Under the pieces are notes generated by a model. It was not told where the DNA came from, searched no databases, and was given only the letters and a program-made list of their open reading frames with translations. A program made the position numbers and the translations under genes. Positions 18,330 to 27,125 of a stretch of DNA of 64,000 nucleotides are shown here, piece by piece; the first letter of the stretch is position 1, and each line of letters begins with the position of its first letter. Source of the stretch: Streptomyces sp. Edi2 (GTDB lineage Bacteria; Actinomycetota; Actinomycetes; Streptomycetales; Streptomycetaceae); contig NZ_JBEJGX010000003.1 of assembly GCF_040253635.1 (NCBI RefSeq), forward strand, positions 4,675,501 through 4,739,500, written 5' to 3'.

Positions 18330-19577
18330 TCAGCCGACGCTGCGGAGGGTGAGTGTGTCGGTTTCCGCGAACATGTGGCGGGTCTCAGAAGGGCCTTCCG
18401 CCACAGATTCACCCCCGTTGACCTGCGGTGTTGCGGACGTTGCGGATGTTGCGGATTCCCCGGGGGCAGGGGGGCAGTACCGGGCCCAGGCGTCGCTGAG
18501 ATCCTCCGCGTAGTAGCCCTTCGGCGTGGTGCTGCCAACGCGGATTCCGCGGGGCTTGATCGGGGTGTTGTCGGGGCGCACGTACTGGCTCAGGAGCTTG
18601 GACAGGGCGCGTGCGGTGAGCGGCTTGCTGCTCTGCCCGTCCTCGCTCAGGTCGGACCAGGGAGCGTCGTCGATCCCGAGGAGGACTTCGAGGATGGCGG
18701 CGGTGGGCATCCGGTCCACGCCGCAGAACACGCGGTCCCGCAGGTCGGTGAGCAGCTTGACGCCGAGGGAGGCTTGGTCGCCTTCGGATGCGGCCTTGAT
18801 GAGCGCGACGCAGGCGGCGCGCGCTCGCTCGGGCCAGTGCCCGCCGGCCGCATCTGCGACCGCGAGCAGAGGCTCCCATACGTCGGCCGGCCGGTCGGTG
18901 ACACCTTCGGGCATCTCCGGCCACGCCTCGGCGATCTGCTCACTGATGGTGGCGGTCCACTCAGCGAGGCGGTCCCGCAGGACATTGCCCTGCTTCTCGT
19001 GGACACGGCGCCGGTAGGGCTCGCACGTCTCGTTGGGAGCCTTCTTGCGCATGCGGATGATGACCGACCTGGTCAGGATCGTGTCGGGCAGCGAGCCCAG
19101 GCCGGCCATGGCGACCGCGCAGAACGAGTCGAACCAGCCGGCCTTCTGCTCGGAGCCTTCTCCGACGCAGCGCAGGGATTTGGCGCCGCGCCGGTAGCCG
19201 GAGTTGAGAAACCCGCGGACCTCTTCGTTTCCGCCGGCCTTGGGCCCGAAGACGGTGTCGATCTCGTCGAACAGCAGCGTCGGCGTTCCCGCGTCGGCCG
19301 CCACCAGCCGGAACAGGGCGTTGGCGGAAGCGTTGACGGTGGTCGCGGAGCGTGGGGTCAGGGTCTCGATGATCTCCAGCGCGCGGGACTTCCCTGAGCC
19401 CGGCTCAGGGCTCAGGAAGGCGATGCGAGCGGTGCCGTCCAGTGCGTCGATCAGGTGGGCATGCGCGTCCCACAGCGCGACGGCGACGTAGGCGTGTTCG
19501 GTGGGGAAGACGTTGAAGCGGCGGTGGAAGTGCTCGACTTCGTCCAGCAGGGCGGCGCCGTCGATTGTCTCGGTCAT
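18330..19577 (-). CDS. DUF3631 P-loop ATPase, AICE replication module
   Basis: 415 residues. Walker A (SPEPGSGKS) and Walker B (LLFDEID) near the N-terminus, then a helical C-terminal region with the DUF3631 signature (LLTDLRDRVFCG, PWSDLSEDGQSSKPLTARALSKLLSQY, RVGSTTPKGYYAEDLSDAW). In AICEs and related plasmids this ATPase accompanies a prim-pol protein and probably unwinds or loads at the origin. ATG 19577 overlaps the upstream gene's stop by 4 nt. The Ser/Thr-rich tail (ESATSATSATPQ) is low complexity. Confidence 0.85.
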   Translation of the reverse strand: MTETIDGAALLDEVEHFHRRFNVFPTEHAYVAVALWDAHAHLIDALDGTARIAFLSPEPGSGKSRALEIIETLTPRSATTVNASANALFRLVAADAGTPTLLFDEIDTVFGPKAGGNEEVRGFLNSGYRRGAKSLRCVGEGSEQKAGWFDSFCAVAMAGLGSLPDTILTRSVIIRMRKKAPNETCEPYRRRVHEKQGNVLRDRLAEWTATISEQIAEAWPEMPEGVTDRPADVWEPLLAVADAAGGHWPERARAACVALIKAASEGDQASLGVKLLTDLRDRVFCGVDRMPTAAILEVLLGIDDAPWSDLSEDGQSSKPLTARALSKLLSQYVRPDNTPIKPRGIRVGSTTPKGYYAEDLSDAWARYCPPAPGESATSATSATPQVNGGESVAEGPSETRHMFAETDTLTLRSVG

Positions 19578-19936
19578 GCGGCTTTCCTCTTTTCGGCGTC
19601 GCCGGAGCGGCGGAAGGGGCAGGTGGTGCGGTGGGTGTGGTGGTCGTCGATCAGGGCGAGGACTTTGCGGTGGCCGACGGCGCTGCGGTCGTGTCCGCAC
19701 AGGCACTTCGAGGTGGCGGTGGGGATGGCGCCGCCGCCGGGTGCGGTGACGTGCAGCCAGGCGATTGGGTAGCGGCCGTCGCCCTGCTGCGAGTCAGGGC
19801 GAAGAGCTGAAAGGACGCCTTCGGCGACGACCTTCGGCGCGCCACTGCCGGACGGGGTGCGGGCAGGTTCGGCGGAGCTGGAGCGGTCTGTGGTGGCGGT
19901 GAGGCTCTTAATGAGGGGAGGTTCGGGGCGGGTCAT
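19574..19936 (-). CDS. Small zinc-binding-type protein of the replication cassette
   Basis: 120 residues, no named family. The C-terminal half carries a Cys/His cluster (CLCGHDRSAVGHRK, DDHHTHRTTCPF) that could bind zinc. ATG 19936 overlaps the prim-pol stop by 4 nt and its own stop overlaps the DUF3631 start by 4 nt, so the three genes are translationally coupled in fixed order. An accessory role in replication is inferred only from this. Confidence 0.75.
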   Translation of the reverse strand: MTRPEPPLIKSLTATTDRSSSAEPARTPSGSGAPKVVAEGVLSALRPDSQQGDGRYPIAWLHVTAPGGGAIPTATSKCLCGHDRSAVGHRKVLALIDDHHTHRTTCPFRRSGDAEKRKAA

Positions 19937-20844
19937 GCGGTCCGCCGCCCGGTGTTGTGGGCGATGGACCAGTTCAGGGCGCTGGTGAGGGCCGAGGTGC
20001 ACTCGCGTTCTCGCAGGCCGGCCGAGATCCCCGCCCAATTAAGAGCCTCCTCAACCCGTGTGCGGTCGAGGTCGCCGGACGCGATCAGCCGCCCCAGAGC
20101 CCGCGCGGCCCGCACGAGAGCCGCGTTCCGGCCCCCTTCCGGTGCTCGTTCGACGTTCGCGGTCTCGTTGCGCAATGCGGCTTCCGCGTACGCCGACCCG
20201 TGCCCCGGCTGCGGGGCGGAGGCCGGACGCTGCGGCTTGGGCGAGGTGGTCAGAGCCTGTGTCAGCCACCGGGGCAGGGGAAGGGCGGGCGCGAAGTTGC
20301 CCTGGTAGATGCTGCCGGTAATGACGCTGCCTTCGGCGACGACGTAACCGCCCCAGGCACGGGTGTCGATGAGCGGTCCGAGCTTGCCCGCCGTGTTGCC
20401 CAGCCGCACACCGGCCGGGGCGGTGAAGTACAGGTGCCATCCGCCGCTCGCGGTCCGGATGGTGTAGGTGGACGGGACGGGCTGCCCGGCGCGCTCGCAG
20501 AGCGCCTGGAAGGTCGCCATGCCGTCAGGCATGTCGCTCTTGCTGTGGTCCTTGGGCATGTCGAGGTCGACGACGACGAGCCCGGAGGGGCCGGTGGCGA
20601 TCCCGATGTTGTACTCGGAGCCGTGCTCCCAGGCCCGTTCGAGCTGCAAGGGGTTGTCGGTGGCGCGCTGCTCCCACTTGGCGTGGCCGTCGGAGCAGTC
20701 GCCGGTGCGGGGGCAGTGCTGCTCGCCGTGGAGGGCTGGCTGCTTGGCGCCGGGCCGCAGCGGGAAGACGCTCCAGCCGCGGTTGGCGGCGGCGAGGGCC
20801 GAACTGTAGAAGGGATTGCCCATACCTTCGACGTAATGCGTCAT
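19933..20844 (-). CDS. Bifunctional DNA primase/polymerase (prim-pol)
   Basis: 303 residues. Archaeo-eukaryotic primase-type fold: ANRGWSVFPLRPGAKQPAL, Cys/His zinc-type segment (CPRTGDCSDGHAKW), catalytic LVVVDLDMPKD with the Asp pair, and SGGWHLYF with the conserved His. The C-terminal helical part (AALVRAARALGRLIASGDLDRTRVEEAL) is typical of AICE/plasmid prim-pols. ATG 20844 has GGAGG 8 nt upstream. Together with the DUF3631 ATPase it forms the replication module, in place of a RepSA-type initiator. Confidence 0.88.
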   Translation of the reverse strand: MTHYVEGMGNPFYSSALAAANRGWSVFPLRPGAKQPALHGEQHCPRTGDCSDGHAKWEQRATDNPLQLERAWEHGSEYNIGIATGPSGLVVVDLDMPKDHSKSDMPDGMATFQALCERAGQPVPSTYTIRTASGGWHLYFTAPAGVRLGNTAGKLGPLIDTRAWGGYVVAEGSVITGSIYQGNFAPALPLPRWLTQALTTSPKPQRPASAPQPGHGSAYAEAALRNETANVERAPEGGRNAALVRAARALGRLIASGDLDRTRVEEALNWAGISAGLRERECTSALTSALNWSIAHNTGRRTA

Positions 20845-20882
20845 GCTGGAGACCTCCAAGGGTCTGTAAAGGGACTGGAGAG

Positions 20883-20923
20883 CAGGGGCGGCCCGTTCAT
20901 TGGCGTGAGAGGGGCCGCCCCTG
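20883..20923. terminator. Hairpin before the replication cassette
   Basis: Perfect 12-bp stem CAGGGGCGGCCC (20883-20894) / GGGCCGCCCCTG (20912-20923), 17-nt loop. It sits between the small zinc-protein gene and prim-pol. Confidence 0.7.
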
Positions 20924-20929
20924 GCGTGT

Positions 20930-21232
20930 CTAGAAGGGCGGTTCGTCGATGGGACCGGGGGTGCCGCGGCGGTAGCGGGTGGTGTCGGCCCACTTGGGGA
21001 GCCACACCGTAAGGACGGGCCGGAACGGCGCGCAGGGGCAGTCGACGAAGTCCGGCTCTTCCGAGTGCGATTCGCTGCCGGTCATGACGCAGCCCTCGCC
21101 CCCGCAGATGTGGCAGTTCGGGTCAGGGGTGCGGTGCAGGCCGAGCATCGGCCGAGGTCCGATCGACCGGCCGTCGGGGCGATGGGAGTACCAACCGGGG
21201 TGGTAGATCAGGGCGAGGCGGGGGCGTCGCAT
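20930..21232 (-). CDS. Small Cys-rich AICE protein
   Basis: 100 residues, not assigned to a family. Cys motifs NCHICGGEGC and VDCPCAPF suggest a zinc knuckle. The N-terminus is basic and aromatic (MRRPRLALIYHPGWYSHRPDG). ATG 21232 has AAAGGAG 6 nt upstream. It lies 21 nt after another small Cys-containing gene, probably one operon. Confidence 0.72.
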   Translation of the reverse strand: MRRPRLALIYHPGWYSHRPDGRSIGPRPMLGLHRTPDPNCHICGGEGCVMTGSESHSEEPDFVDCPCAPFRPVLTVWLPKWADTTRYRRGTPGPIDEPPF

Positions 21233-21253
21233 GCGGGGCTCCTTTGTGCTGGG

Positions 21254-21556
21254 TCAGGCGCTGAGCGGGAACGGGTCGTGCGCGGGCCGATCGCGTTTCG
21301 CTTGTGCGGTGGGGGCCTTGGTCGGCTGGTTGGGGGTGTCGTCGTGGAATCGGTGGGTGCCCACGTCCCGGAGGTGTTCGCCGACTTTGATGAGGTAGCG
21401 GGGTGCGTCGGCCTGCTCGTTCCAGGTTTCGGCGCACACCTTGTGGACGGGTTCGCGGTCGTGGGAGCGCATCGGGGTGGGCCCGCCGCACAGCACGCAC
21501 GGCAGGTCTTGGTGGGGGTCGAAGTGCTTGCCGTCGCGCCAGTCGAGCAGTGGCAT
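21254..21556 (-). CDS. Small zinc-finger-like AICE protein
   Basis: 100 residues. LPCVLCGGPTPMRSHDREPVHKVC has a CxxC-x-H-x-H-x-C arrangement that could bind one zinc ion. The rest is polar. ATG 21556 has GGAG 6 nt upstream. Family not recognised; position before the replication genes suggests an accessory role. Confidence 0.72.
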   Translation of the reverse strand: MPLLDWRDGKHFDPHQDLPCVLCGGPTPMRSHDREPVHKVCAETWNEQADAPRYLIKVGEHLRDVGTHRFHDDTPNQPTKAPTAQAKRDRPAHDPFPLSA

Positions 21557-21635
21557 GCCGGTCTCCGATCAGCCGCAATTCCAGGCCGGAGAGTGGGCGC
21601 GGGGAGTCCGTGGCCCCGCGCTGCTGGATGTCTCC

Positions 21636-22109
21636 TCAGCGGTGGTTGATGGTTCCGTTGGCACGGCCGAGGAAGCCGGTCGCGGTGATGTTCTGAGTGA
21701 TCTGAGTGGGGATGGGGCGGCGGCAGCGCCGGATCAGGGCTGCTGCCGCGGCGCCGCCGGTCGCGATGAAAGCGACGGCGGCCCACAGGGCTTGGCTCAT
21801 GGCGATCAGTCCCGGTGCGGCGTAGGAGAGGCCGACTCCGGCGGCGCCGATGCCGAAGCCTGTGGTGGGCACGAGCAGTGCGGTGGTCTTGGCCCAGGCC
21901 GGGACCGGCTGGGCGGCCGGAGCTGCGGACATGGGTGGCGGGGTGGGCTGGGTGTAGGCGAGGGTGCGAATGCCGCTGGGGAGGGTGACCAGCTCGACGC
22001 CGGGCGGGATCTCGTGGAGCGGCATCGGTGGTGTGGGTCGGTGCTGGAGGTAGGCGGGTGCCTGGTGGGTTTCGGCGGTGGTGATCGTGTACGTGGGTCG
22101 GGGGTCCAC
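21636..22109 (-). CDS. AICE membrane protein, two helices
   Basis: 157 residues. A Pro-rich N-terminal third precedes two hydrophobic segments (TALLVPTTGFGIGAAGVGLSYAA and MSQALWAAVAFIATGGAAAAAL), with a basic end (RRCRRP). GTG 22109 follows GGAGGAGG by 4 nt. Comparable small membrane proteins in AICEs are grouped as spread (Spd) proteins; that role is inferred. Confidence 0.7.
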   Translation of the reverse strand: MDPRPTYTITTAETHQAPAYLQHRPTPPMPLHEIPPGVELVTLPSGIRTLAYTQPTPPPMSAAPAAQPVPAWAKTTALLVPTTGFGIGAAGVGLSYAAPGLIAMSQALWAAVAFIATGGAAAAALIRRCRRPIPTQITQNITATGFLGRANGTINHR

Positions 22110-22135
22110 AAGTCCTCCTCCTGCCGGGGCGGGGG

Positions 22136-22330
22136 TTAGGCGGTGAGGTGAGTGAGGGCGTCGGCTACGGCCTGGCACAGGTTGTGGATGGGCTCGTAGG
22201 CGCCAGTGCCGGCGACGAAGAAGCCGAAGAGGAACAGCACCAGCGCGTTGCTGAAGCTGACGTGTCTGCCGCGCAGCAGAACGACGGCGAGGATGCCGAA
22301 GAGGACGGTGGCGGAGAGCGTCAGGGCCAC
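22136..22330 (-). CDS. Small AICE membrane protein
   Basis: 64 residues with two predicted helices (LSATVLFGILAVVLL and ALVLFLFGFFVAGTGAY). GTG 22330 has GGAG 7 nt upstream. It starts the small-gene run downstream of traB, after a 9-bp hairpin. Likely a spread-type membrane protein; no family recognised. Confidence 0.65.
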   Translation of the reverse strand: MALTLSATVLFGILAVVLLRGRHVSFSNALVLFLFGFFVAGTGAYEPIHNLCQAVADALTHLTA

Positions 22331-22354
22331 AGGTGTTCTCCTGTCGGTACGACG

Positions 22355-22387
22355 GTGGGCGGCCCTTCGAGAGGAAGAGCCGCCCAC
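22355..22387. terminator. Short hairpin before the small membrane gene
   Basis: Perfect 9-bp stem GTGGGCGGC (22355-22363) / GCCGCCCAC (22379-22387). It lies 25 nt upstream of the GTG at 22330, so it is either a terminator of read-through or a leader structure. Confidence 0.5.
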
Positions 22388-22409
22388 GCGGTCATTACGG
22401 TGTGTAGCT

Positions 22410-22535
22410 GTAGTGGGTAGTGAGTACTGGGTAGTGGGTAGTGGGGCGTCTACTGGGGAGCCCCTGTTGAGAACCCCCAGGTGGGCGGTTGGCGGGGTTA
22501 GTGGGTAGTGGGGTGTTGCGCCCCACTACCCACTA
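22410..22535. repeat. TAGTGGG repeat cluster and 15-bp hairpin, candidate clt
   Basis: Direct repeats of TAGTGGG and near variants at 22411-22447 (about five) and 22499-22512 (two), then an inverted copy. TAGTGGGTAGTGGGG (22499-22513) pairs perfectly with 22521-22535 across loop TGTTGCG. The cluster lies directly after the traB stop at 22557. In Streptomyces plasmids the clt site bound by TraB consists of short repeats beside traB; the last hairpin may also terminate traB. Confidence 0.6.
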
Positions 22536-22556
22536 CCCGGTAACCGATCGTGAGGG

Positions 22557-24752
22557 TCAGGTGTGGTCGGGGTGGACGTAGACCGAGTGCGGTCCGCGGT
22601 CGCGGTAGACCAACTCGCCGCGTTCGGCGGCGGCCTTGAGGGCTTCGCGGACGGTCTTGCGATCCCGGCCCACAAGGTCGGCGATGGCGGCCGGCTTCAT
22701 GCCCATCGCCCCGGCAGACTCGATCGCGTCGATCGCCGTGGGCAGCCACTCCGGCCCCGCCGGTGCCGCCGGGACGGCCTCTTCGTTCGCAGCGATTTCG
22801 GCGGCCTGTTCGGTGATGTGCTCGAACTCCGCCAGGGCCCGCGCGATCGCCGCGGCCACCTGCGGGTCATCCTCACCACCGCCCGATCCTCCGCCGGTGT
22901 CGGGCTTAGCGGCGCGTGCCGTCGGCTCCTGCGGCGGCTCGGCCGAGGGGTTCTTGGCCTTGTCGATGTAGTAGTCGAGGGGCTTCATCGGGGTGAGCGT
23001 CCCGATGCCCCCCGCCTGCCCCGGTGCGGCGCTGCCGCCCGCGGCGCTGGCCCCGCCCGCCGCGGTGTGGGCGCTGGCGCCGGCCGGGGTGGGCAGGCCC
23101 AGGGCGTCCAGCAGCCAGGCGATCCGCTCGGGGTCGGACCAGCGCTCGTGGTAGCCGAACGGCGCGGCGTCCTCCTGAGCGGCCTGGTCGAGGTCGGGGC
23201 GAATGTCCCAGCGGGCCGCGGCCAGTTCTTCGATGTCGTGGCGCGGGGTGCCGTCAGCGTGTTCGTCTTCGTCGTTGGCGAAGTAGACCTTGCCGCGCTC
23301 CGGGCCGATGCCGCCTTCCTGGGCGCGGGCCTGGTCGAGGATGTAGAGGGCGCCCTTGCCGGGCAGCTTGGCCAGGTCGACTTGCTGGTAGTGGCCGGGG
23401 AAGACGAACTGTCCTTCCTGCTTCTTGGCGAAGCGCATGCCGATGGTGATGTCGTACTGCGAATCGACTTCTCCGCCGCCGGTGTTGGGGCCGGTGCCGC
23501 GCTGGACGGCGTCGACCACGTCCACGGCGGCCTTCCGGCCCTTCTTCAGCAGCCGGATCTTCGCTTTGAGCGCTTCCGGTGTCCAGGCCATCAGGTCGGA
23601 GTTCTCGTCCGAGAGGACGATGACGGCGGGTTCGGTGTCCTTGGGCTGGATCTTGCCGCCCTTCATCCGGCGGGCGCGGCCGTCGGTGATGGCCAGCGCG
23701 GCGTTCAGCAGCCGCACCGCCTCGGCCGGGTCGGTGGCCACCCAGTCCAGGATCGGGCGGTCGATCAGGCGGCCGTCGGTGTCCTTCCACTGCTGGGCCC
23801 AGGGGCGCAGCCAGCGCTTGGCGGTGTTGCCCTGTGCCATGTCGATCATCCAGATCACCGCGTCGGTGCAGCGGGTCAGCAGGGAGATGATGACGTGGAG
23901 GAGCACGCTCTTCCCGGACCCCTTCATGCCCGCGATCATGATGCTGACCTGACGGAACAGGATCTCGATCGGCTCCCCCGACTCCAGCAGGCCCAGGGTG
24001 AGCGGTTCGCGGATGGTCAGCGGGTGGTAGTCGTCGGGCAGGTCGATGGTCTCGGCCAGCACGTTGCGGGTGGTGACGTGCAGCATCGCTTCGGAGGCCA
24101 GGCCGGATTCGCTGCGGACCAGGCGGAGGGAGCCGGGGCGGATGTCGCCCTTGCGGGTCTCCAGCGCCGGCAGCATGGTGAGCAGCTGCTCGTAGGAGGT
24201 GCTGGTCAGTCGGAGTGGCATGGCGTAGCCGCCGCGGGTGCGCTGGCTCTTGCCGACCTCCACGCCCCGCGCCCCGACCTCTTCGAACAGGCGCGCCCAT
24301 TCGGCACGGTCCCCGTAGCCGGTGCCTGCTTCGGCGGCCCACTGGGCGGCGATCTCCTCCGTTCGTAGCCCCCGGTCGATCGCATAGAACGGGGTGAGGG
24401 CAGCGGTAGCGGCGCCGATGACGGTGGCGGAGGCGAGGGTCCAGGGGGTGCCGTGGGCGGTCCAGTTGATCCAGGCGTAGGCGGCGCTGGTCCAGGTGGC
24501 GGTGAAGCCGGTGTGGAACCAGCGGCGGAACTTCGACTGGCCGGAGGTGCGGATGAAGCGGGAGGTGGCCGCGGCGGCGATGCCGGTGAGGGAGCCGACG
24601 CCGATCCAGCCCAGCGGCAGCGCGTTGCCGGCGTCCGCGGCCAGCCCGAGGCCGAGGCCGCCGGCGTAGACGGTGGCGGCGGTGAACAGCGGGGTGGACA
24701 CCACACCGTGCCGCCAGGGGATCGGCTCGTGGTTGCTGGGACGGCTCAGCAT
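22557..24752 (-). CDS. traB: TraB, FtsK/SpoIIIE-type double-stranded DNA translocase
   Basis: 731 residues, the single protein that moves double-stranded DNA in Streptomyces mating. N-terminal membrane helices (TPLFTAATVYAGGLGLGLAA and following) precede the motor domain with Walker A GMKGSGKS (about residue 276-283) and Walker B AVIVLSDEN. A Gly/Ala/Pro linker leads to a C-terminal winged helix (MKPAAIADLVGRDRKTVREA), the part that reads clt repeats in characterised TraB proteins. ATG 24752 has GGAG about 10 nt upstream. Candidate recognition repeats follow the stop. Confidence 0.92.
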   Translation of the reverse strand: MLSRPSNHEPIPWRHGVVSTPLFTAATVYAGGLGLGLAADAGNALPLGWIGVGSLTGIAAAATSRFIRTSGQSKFRRWFHTGFTATWTSAAYAWINWTAHGTPWTLASATVIGAATAALTPFYAIDRGLRTEEIAAQWAAEAGTGYGDRAEWARLFEEVGARGVEVGKSQRTRGGYAMPLRLTSTSYEQLLTMLPALETRKGDIRPGSLRLVRSESGLASEAMLHVTTRNVLAETIDLPDDYHPLTIREPLTLGLLESGEPIEILFRQVSIMIAGMKGSGKSVLLHVIISLLTRCTDAVIWMIDMAQGNTAKRWLRPWAQQWKDTDGRLIDRPILDWVATDPAEAVRLLNAALAITDGRARRMKGGKIQPKDTEPAVIVLSDENSDLMAWTPEALKAKIRLLKKGRKAAVDVVDAVQRGTGPNTGGGEVDSQYDITIGMRFAKKQEGQFVFPGHYQQVDLAKLPGKGALYILDQARAQEGGIGPERGKVYFANDEDEHADGTPRHDIEELAAARWDIRPDLDQAAQEDAAPFGYHERWSDPERIAWLLDALGLPTPAGASAHTAAGGASAAGGSAAPGQAGGIGTLTPMKPLDYYIDKAKNPSAEPPQEPTARAAKPDTGGGSGGGEDDPQVAAAIARALAEFEHITEQAAEIAANEEAVPAAPAGPEWLPTAIDAIESAGAMGMKPAAIADLVGRDRKTVREALKAAAERGELVYRDRGPHSVYVHPDHT

Positions 24753-24795
24753 GTCGGGAGTTCTCCGTTCGGTCGGTCGAGGTGAGCCGGACGCT

Positions 24796-24832
24796 CGCAG
24801 GCCAGGCACCGACGGTCGGTGCCTGGCCTGCG
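24796..24832. terminator. Strong hairpin between TraA-like gene and traB
   Basis: A near-continuous palindrome: CGCAGGCCAGGCACCGA (24796-24812) is complementary to TCGGTGCCTGGCCTGCG (24816-24832), leaving a 3-nt loop. It probably terminates or attenuates the upstream transfer operon. Confidence 0.8.
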
Positions 24833-24851
24833 GTGATGACGGGGCAGCGGG

Positions 24852-26777
24852 TTACTGCCAGTTGGCGGACTGGTCCCACTTGGCGCCCTGGATGGTGGGG
24901 TTCTCGATGTTGTCGATCTGCTCGGCGTGGATGATCCGGAACAGTGTCGGGATCGAGTCCAGTCGCCCGGCCAGGGCGTGGGCGTAGACGGCGGTGTCGT
25001 CGTACGCCTCGGGGATGGCCGCGTTGACCTTGAAGTTCTCCCGGCTGGAGTGCGCGGCCATGGAGATCACGTCGCCGATGGCGCGCTGGATCTCCGCCAG
25101 GCTGTTGATGGTGGCCTCGTAGCCGACCATGTTGCCGGCCGGGTTGAGGACCATCATGGCGCCGGCGGTGCGGACGGCGTCGGCGGCGTACTGCAGCGGC
25201 AGAGCCGGTTCGATGGAGGACACAGGAACTCCGTTCGTCGCGGGGGTGGTGATGCGGGTCGGGCTGTGCACCGGCCGGTGCGCTCCGGCCGTCCGGCCGC
25301 CGGTCGGCGCCGTGCGGCGGGTCTTGGGCGGGGTGGGGGTGGTGCCGGCGCCGGTGTGCCGGTACATCCAGCGGTTCAACCAGCCCCAGGTCCCGGCCCA
25401 GGCAAGGGCGCGGGCGGCGGGGGTGGTCAGGGTGTGGAAGACGCGGGCCAGCGGGCGCAGCCAGTTCGGGCCGACGGTGGAGAAGCGGACCGAGCCCAGG
25501 GCCAGATGCCCGTTGAGCAGGGCGCGTGAGCCGTAGCGCCAGGCATGGGCCAGCAGCGGCGTCCCGTGCCGGGCGATGGCGTGGGCGGTGGCGCGGACGG
25601 GGGCGGCGGCCTTGCGCAGCCGCTGCCGGGTCAGGGCGCTGGTGTGCTGGCGCAGCTTGCGCCCTACCCAGTACCGGCCTCGCCGCCAGGTGCCCATCGC
25701 CGCACTGAATGACCGCTGAGCGCCCTTGGCCCCGGATCCCTGGCCCATGTCACTGCTGCCTTGAGCCTTGTGCGGCTTCTTCGCCTTGGGCTGGGCCTTG
25801 AGCTTGCCGGGGTTGGGCTGCTTGCCGGACTGTCCCCGGTTGCGCAGGGCAGCCTGGGTGAGGGCTTTCGCGGCCTTCCGGGCCCGCCCGCCGGCCGATG
25901 TGGCGCTCTGCTGCGGGGCGGGCTTGTAACCACCCTTGCTGTTGCCCGGCTGCTGCCGGCCGCTGCTCTTCGGCTGCTTGGCACCACCCGTTCGACGGGC
26001 CCCGCCCTGCGGAGTGTTGGCGCCGGCCGCGGTGGTGGGGGACTTGCGGCCGAGCGTCCGGGCCAGCCTTCCCGCGGCGCCGGAGAGCGCCGGGGCGGTG
26101 CCGCCCGGCTGCTTGCGGAGCGACGCGCCGCCGGTCGGCTTGGGTGCCGTACGCGGTGCTGCGCCGCCCGGGGTGGTGCGGCGGCCCGGCCCGCCCAGCG
26201 CCGCCGCGTTCCGTCCCAGCGAGCCCGGCTGCTGACCGGAAGGATTCGGCGTGGCCGCGCCCAGCGGCTTCGGCTTCGCGGCCAGACCACCCGGCTTCCG
26301 CGAGGTGCCACCGGCGCGGCCGACTGCCGACGGCGTGCCGCTGGTCGGCTTGCGCAGCGACGGTCCGGCCCCGGACCGGGCGGCAGGAACCCTCCCACCG
26401 CCGCTCGAACCACGTCCCGCCGGGCCGGAGGCAGCCCCGCTGCGGTGGCCGGTGCCCGGTGCGCGCAGCGAGGCACGCCCCAGACGGCCCGAGCCTGCCC
26501 GCCGAATGCGCCGCCCGGCCCGCACGGCCAGCGTGGCCGCACAGACCGCGGAGCAGGCGACGACGGCCAGGAGGACGGCGGGCAGGCCGAACTGATGGGA
26601 GAGCCAGCAGAACCCGATCAGGCCGGTCAACGCTCCGCCGGGGATCAGGACGCCACCCAGCGTCTGCCCCGGTGCGGAGGCCGGCTCCCTGGTCTGTGCG
26701 GCCGGCTTCGGCTGCTGCTTGATGGGTTCGGGGGTGGTGGGGGTGGGTGGTTTGGTCTCGGTTGTGGTTGAGGGCAT
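24852..26777 (-). CDS. TraA-like conserved AICE transfer protein
   Basis: 641 residues. N-terminal Thr/Pro-rich segment, two membrane helices (about 40-90: GGALTGLIGFCWL, AVLLAVVACSAVCAATLAV), a long basic low-complexity region (Gly/Ala/Lys/Pro/Arg, about 95-340), then a conserved C-terminus (INSLAEIQRAIGDVISMAAH, HAEQIDNIENPTIQGAKWD) found in AICE proteins annotated as TraA/conjugal transfer. ATG 26777 has AAGGAGG 6 nt upstream. Molecular function unknown; position immediately before traB supports a transfer role. Confidence 0.75.
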   Translation of the reverse strand: MPSTTTETKPPTPTTPEPIKQQPKPAAQTREPASAPGQTLGGVLIPGGALTGLIGFCWLSHQFGLPAVLLAVVACSAVCAATLAVRAGRRIRRAGSGRLGRASLRAPGTGHRSGAASGPAGRGSSGGGRVPAARSGAGPSLRKPTSGTPSAVGRAGGTSRKPGGLAAKPKPLGAATPNPSGQQPGSLGRNAAALGGPGRRTTPGGAAPRTAPKPTGGASLRKQPGGTAPALSGAAGRLARTLGRKSPTTAAGANTPQGGARRTGGAKQPKSSGRQQPGNSKGGYKPAPQQSATSAGGRARKAAKALTQAALRNRGQSGKQPNPGKLKAQPKAKKPHKAQGSSDMGQGSGAKGAQRSFSAAMGTWRRGRYWVGRKLRQHTSALTRQRLRKAAAPVRATAHAIARHGTPLLAHAWRYGSRALLNGHLALGSVRFSTVGPNWLRPLARVFHTLTTPAARALAWAGTWGWLNRWMYRHTGAGTTPTPPKTRRTAPTGGRTAGAHRPVHSPTRITTPATNGVPVSSIEPALPLQYAADAVRTAGAMMVLNPAGNMVGYEATINSLAEIQRAIGDVISMAAHSSRENFKVNAAIPEAYDDTAVYAHALAGRLDSIPTLFRIIHAEQIDNIENPTIQGAKWDQSANWQ

Positions 26778-26789
26778 GGGGGGCCTCCT

Positions 26790-27125
26790 TCATGCGGCCA
26801 GCGCGGGAGCGTCTGCGCAGGGCACACACACGCCGAGTGAGGTGGGGAGGGTGTAGCCCGCGTCCCGCCCGCAGGCGGGACAGGTGCGGCGGGCGGCGTT
26901 CGCCTTGGCCAGGGCCGCCCATTTCGCCGGGGTCATGGGCCGGACGGGCTTGGCCTGGTCGATGCGGTAGAGGAAGGCGACCAGCGGCCTGCGACGGCGC
27001 CGGGGCCGCTCGATCTGAGCGACCACCGGCTGACCGCCCGGCCGCAGCCCCATCGCGCGGAGCTGTCGGAGTGTGGCCAGACCGTCCGGGGCCAGGCGCC
27101 ACGGGTAGACGGGGAGCGTGGTCAC
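26790..27125 (-). CDS. Small zinc-binding AICE protein (RRQRL-motif type)
   Basis: 111 residues. The N-terminus (TLRQLRAMGLRPGGQPV) and following basic run (ERPRRRRRPLVAFLYRID) precede a four-Cys zinc motif (CPACGRDAGY, GVCVPCAD). This matches AICE proteins described as RRQRL motif-containing zinc-binding proteins; the motif itself is degenerate here. GTG 27125 has AGGAGGAG upstream and overlaps the SpdB-like stop by 4 nt. Function unknown. Confidence 0.75.
   Translation of the reverse strand: MTTLPVYPWRLAPDGLATLRQLRAMGLRPGGQPVVAQIERPRRRRRPLVAFLYRIDQAKPVRPMTPAKWAALAKANAARRTCPACGRDAGYTLPTSLGVCVPCADAPALAA

Noticed and set aside
18231..19397. 388-codon plus-strand ORF opposite the DUF3631 ATPase
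   Set aside because: Antisense shadow; Walker motifs and coupling are on the minus strand.
22410..22535. Repeats as a CRISPR array
   Set aside because: Units are 7-8 nt with no spacers of constant length.
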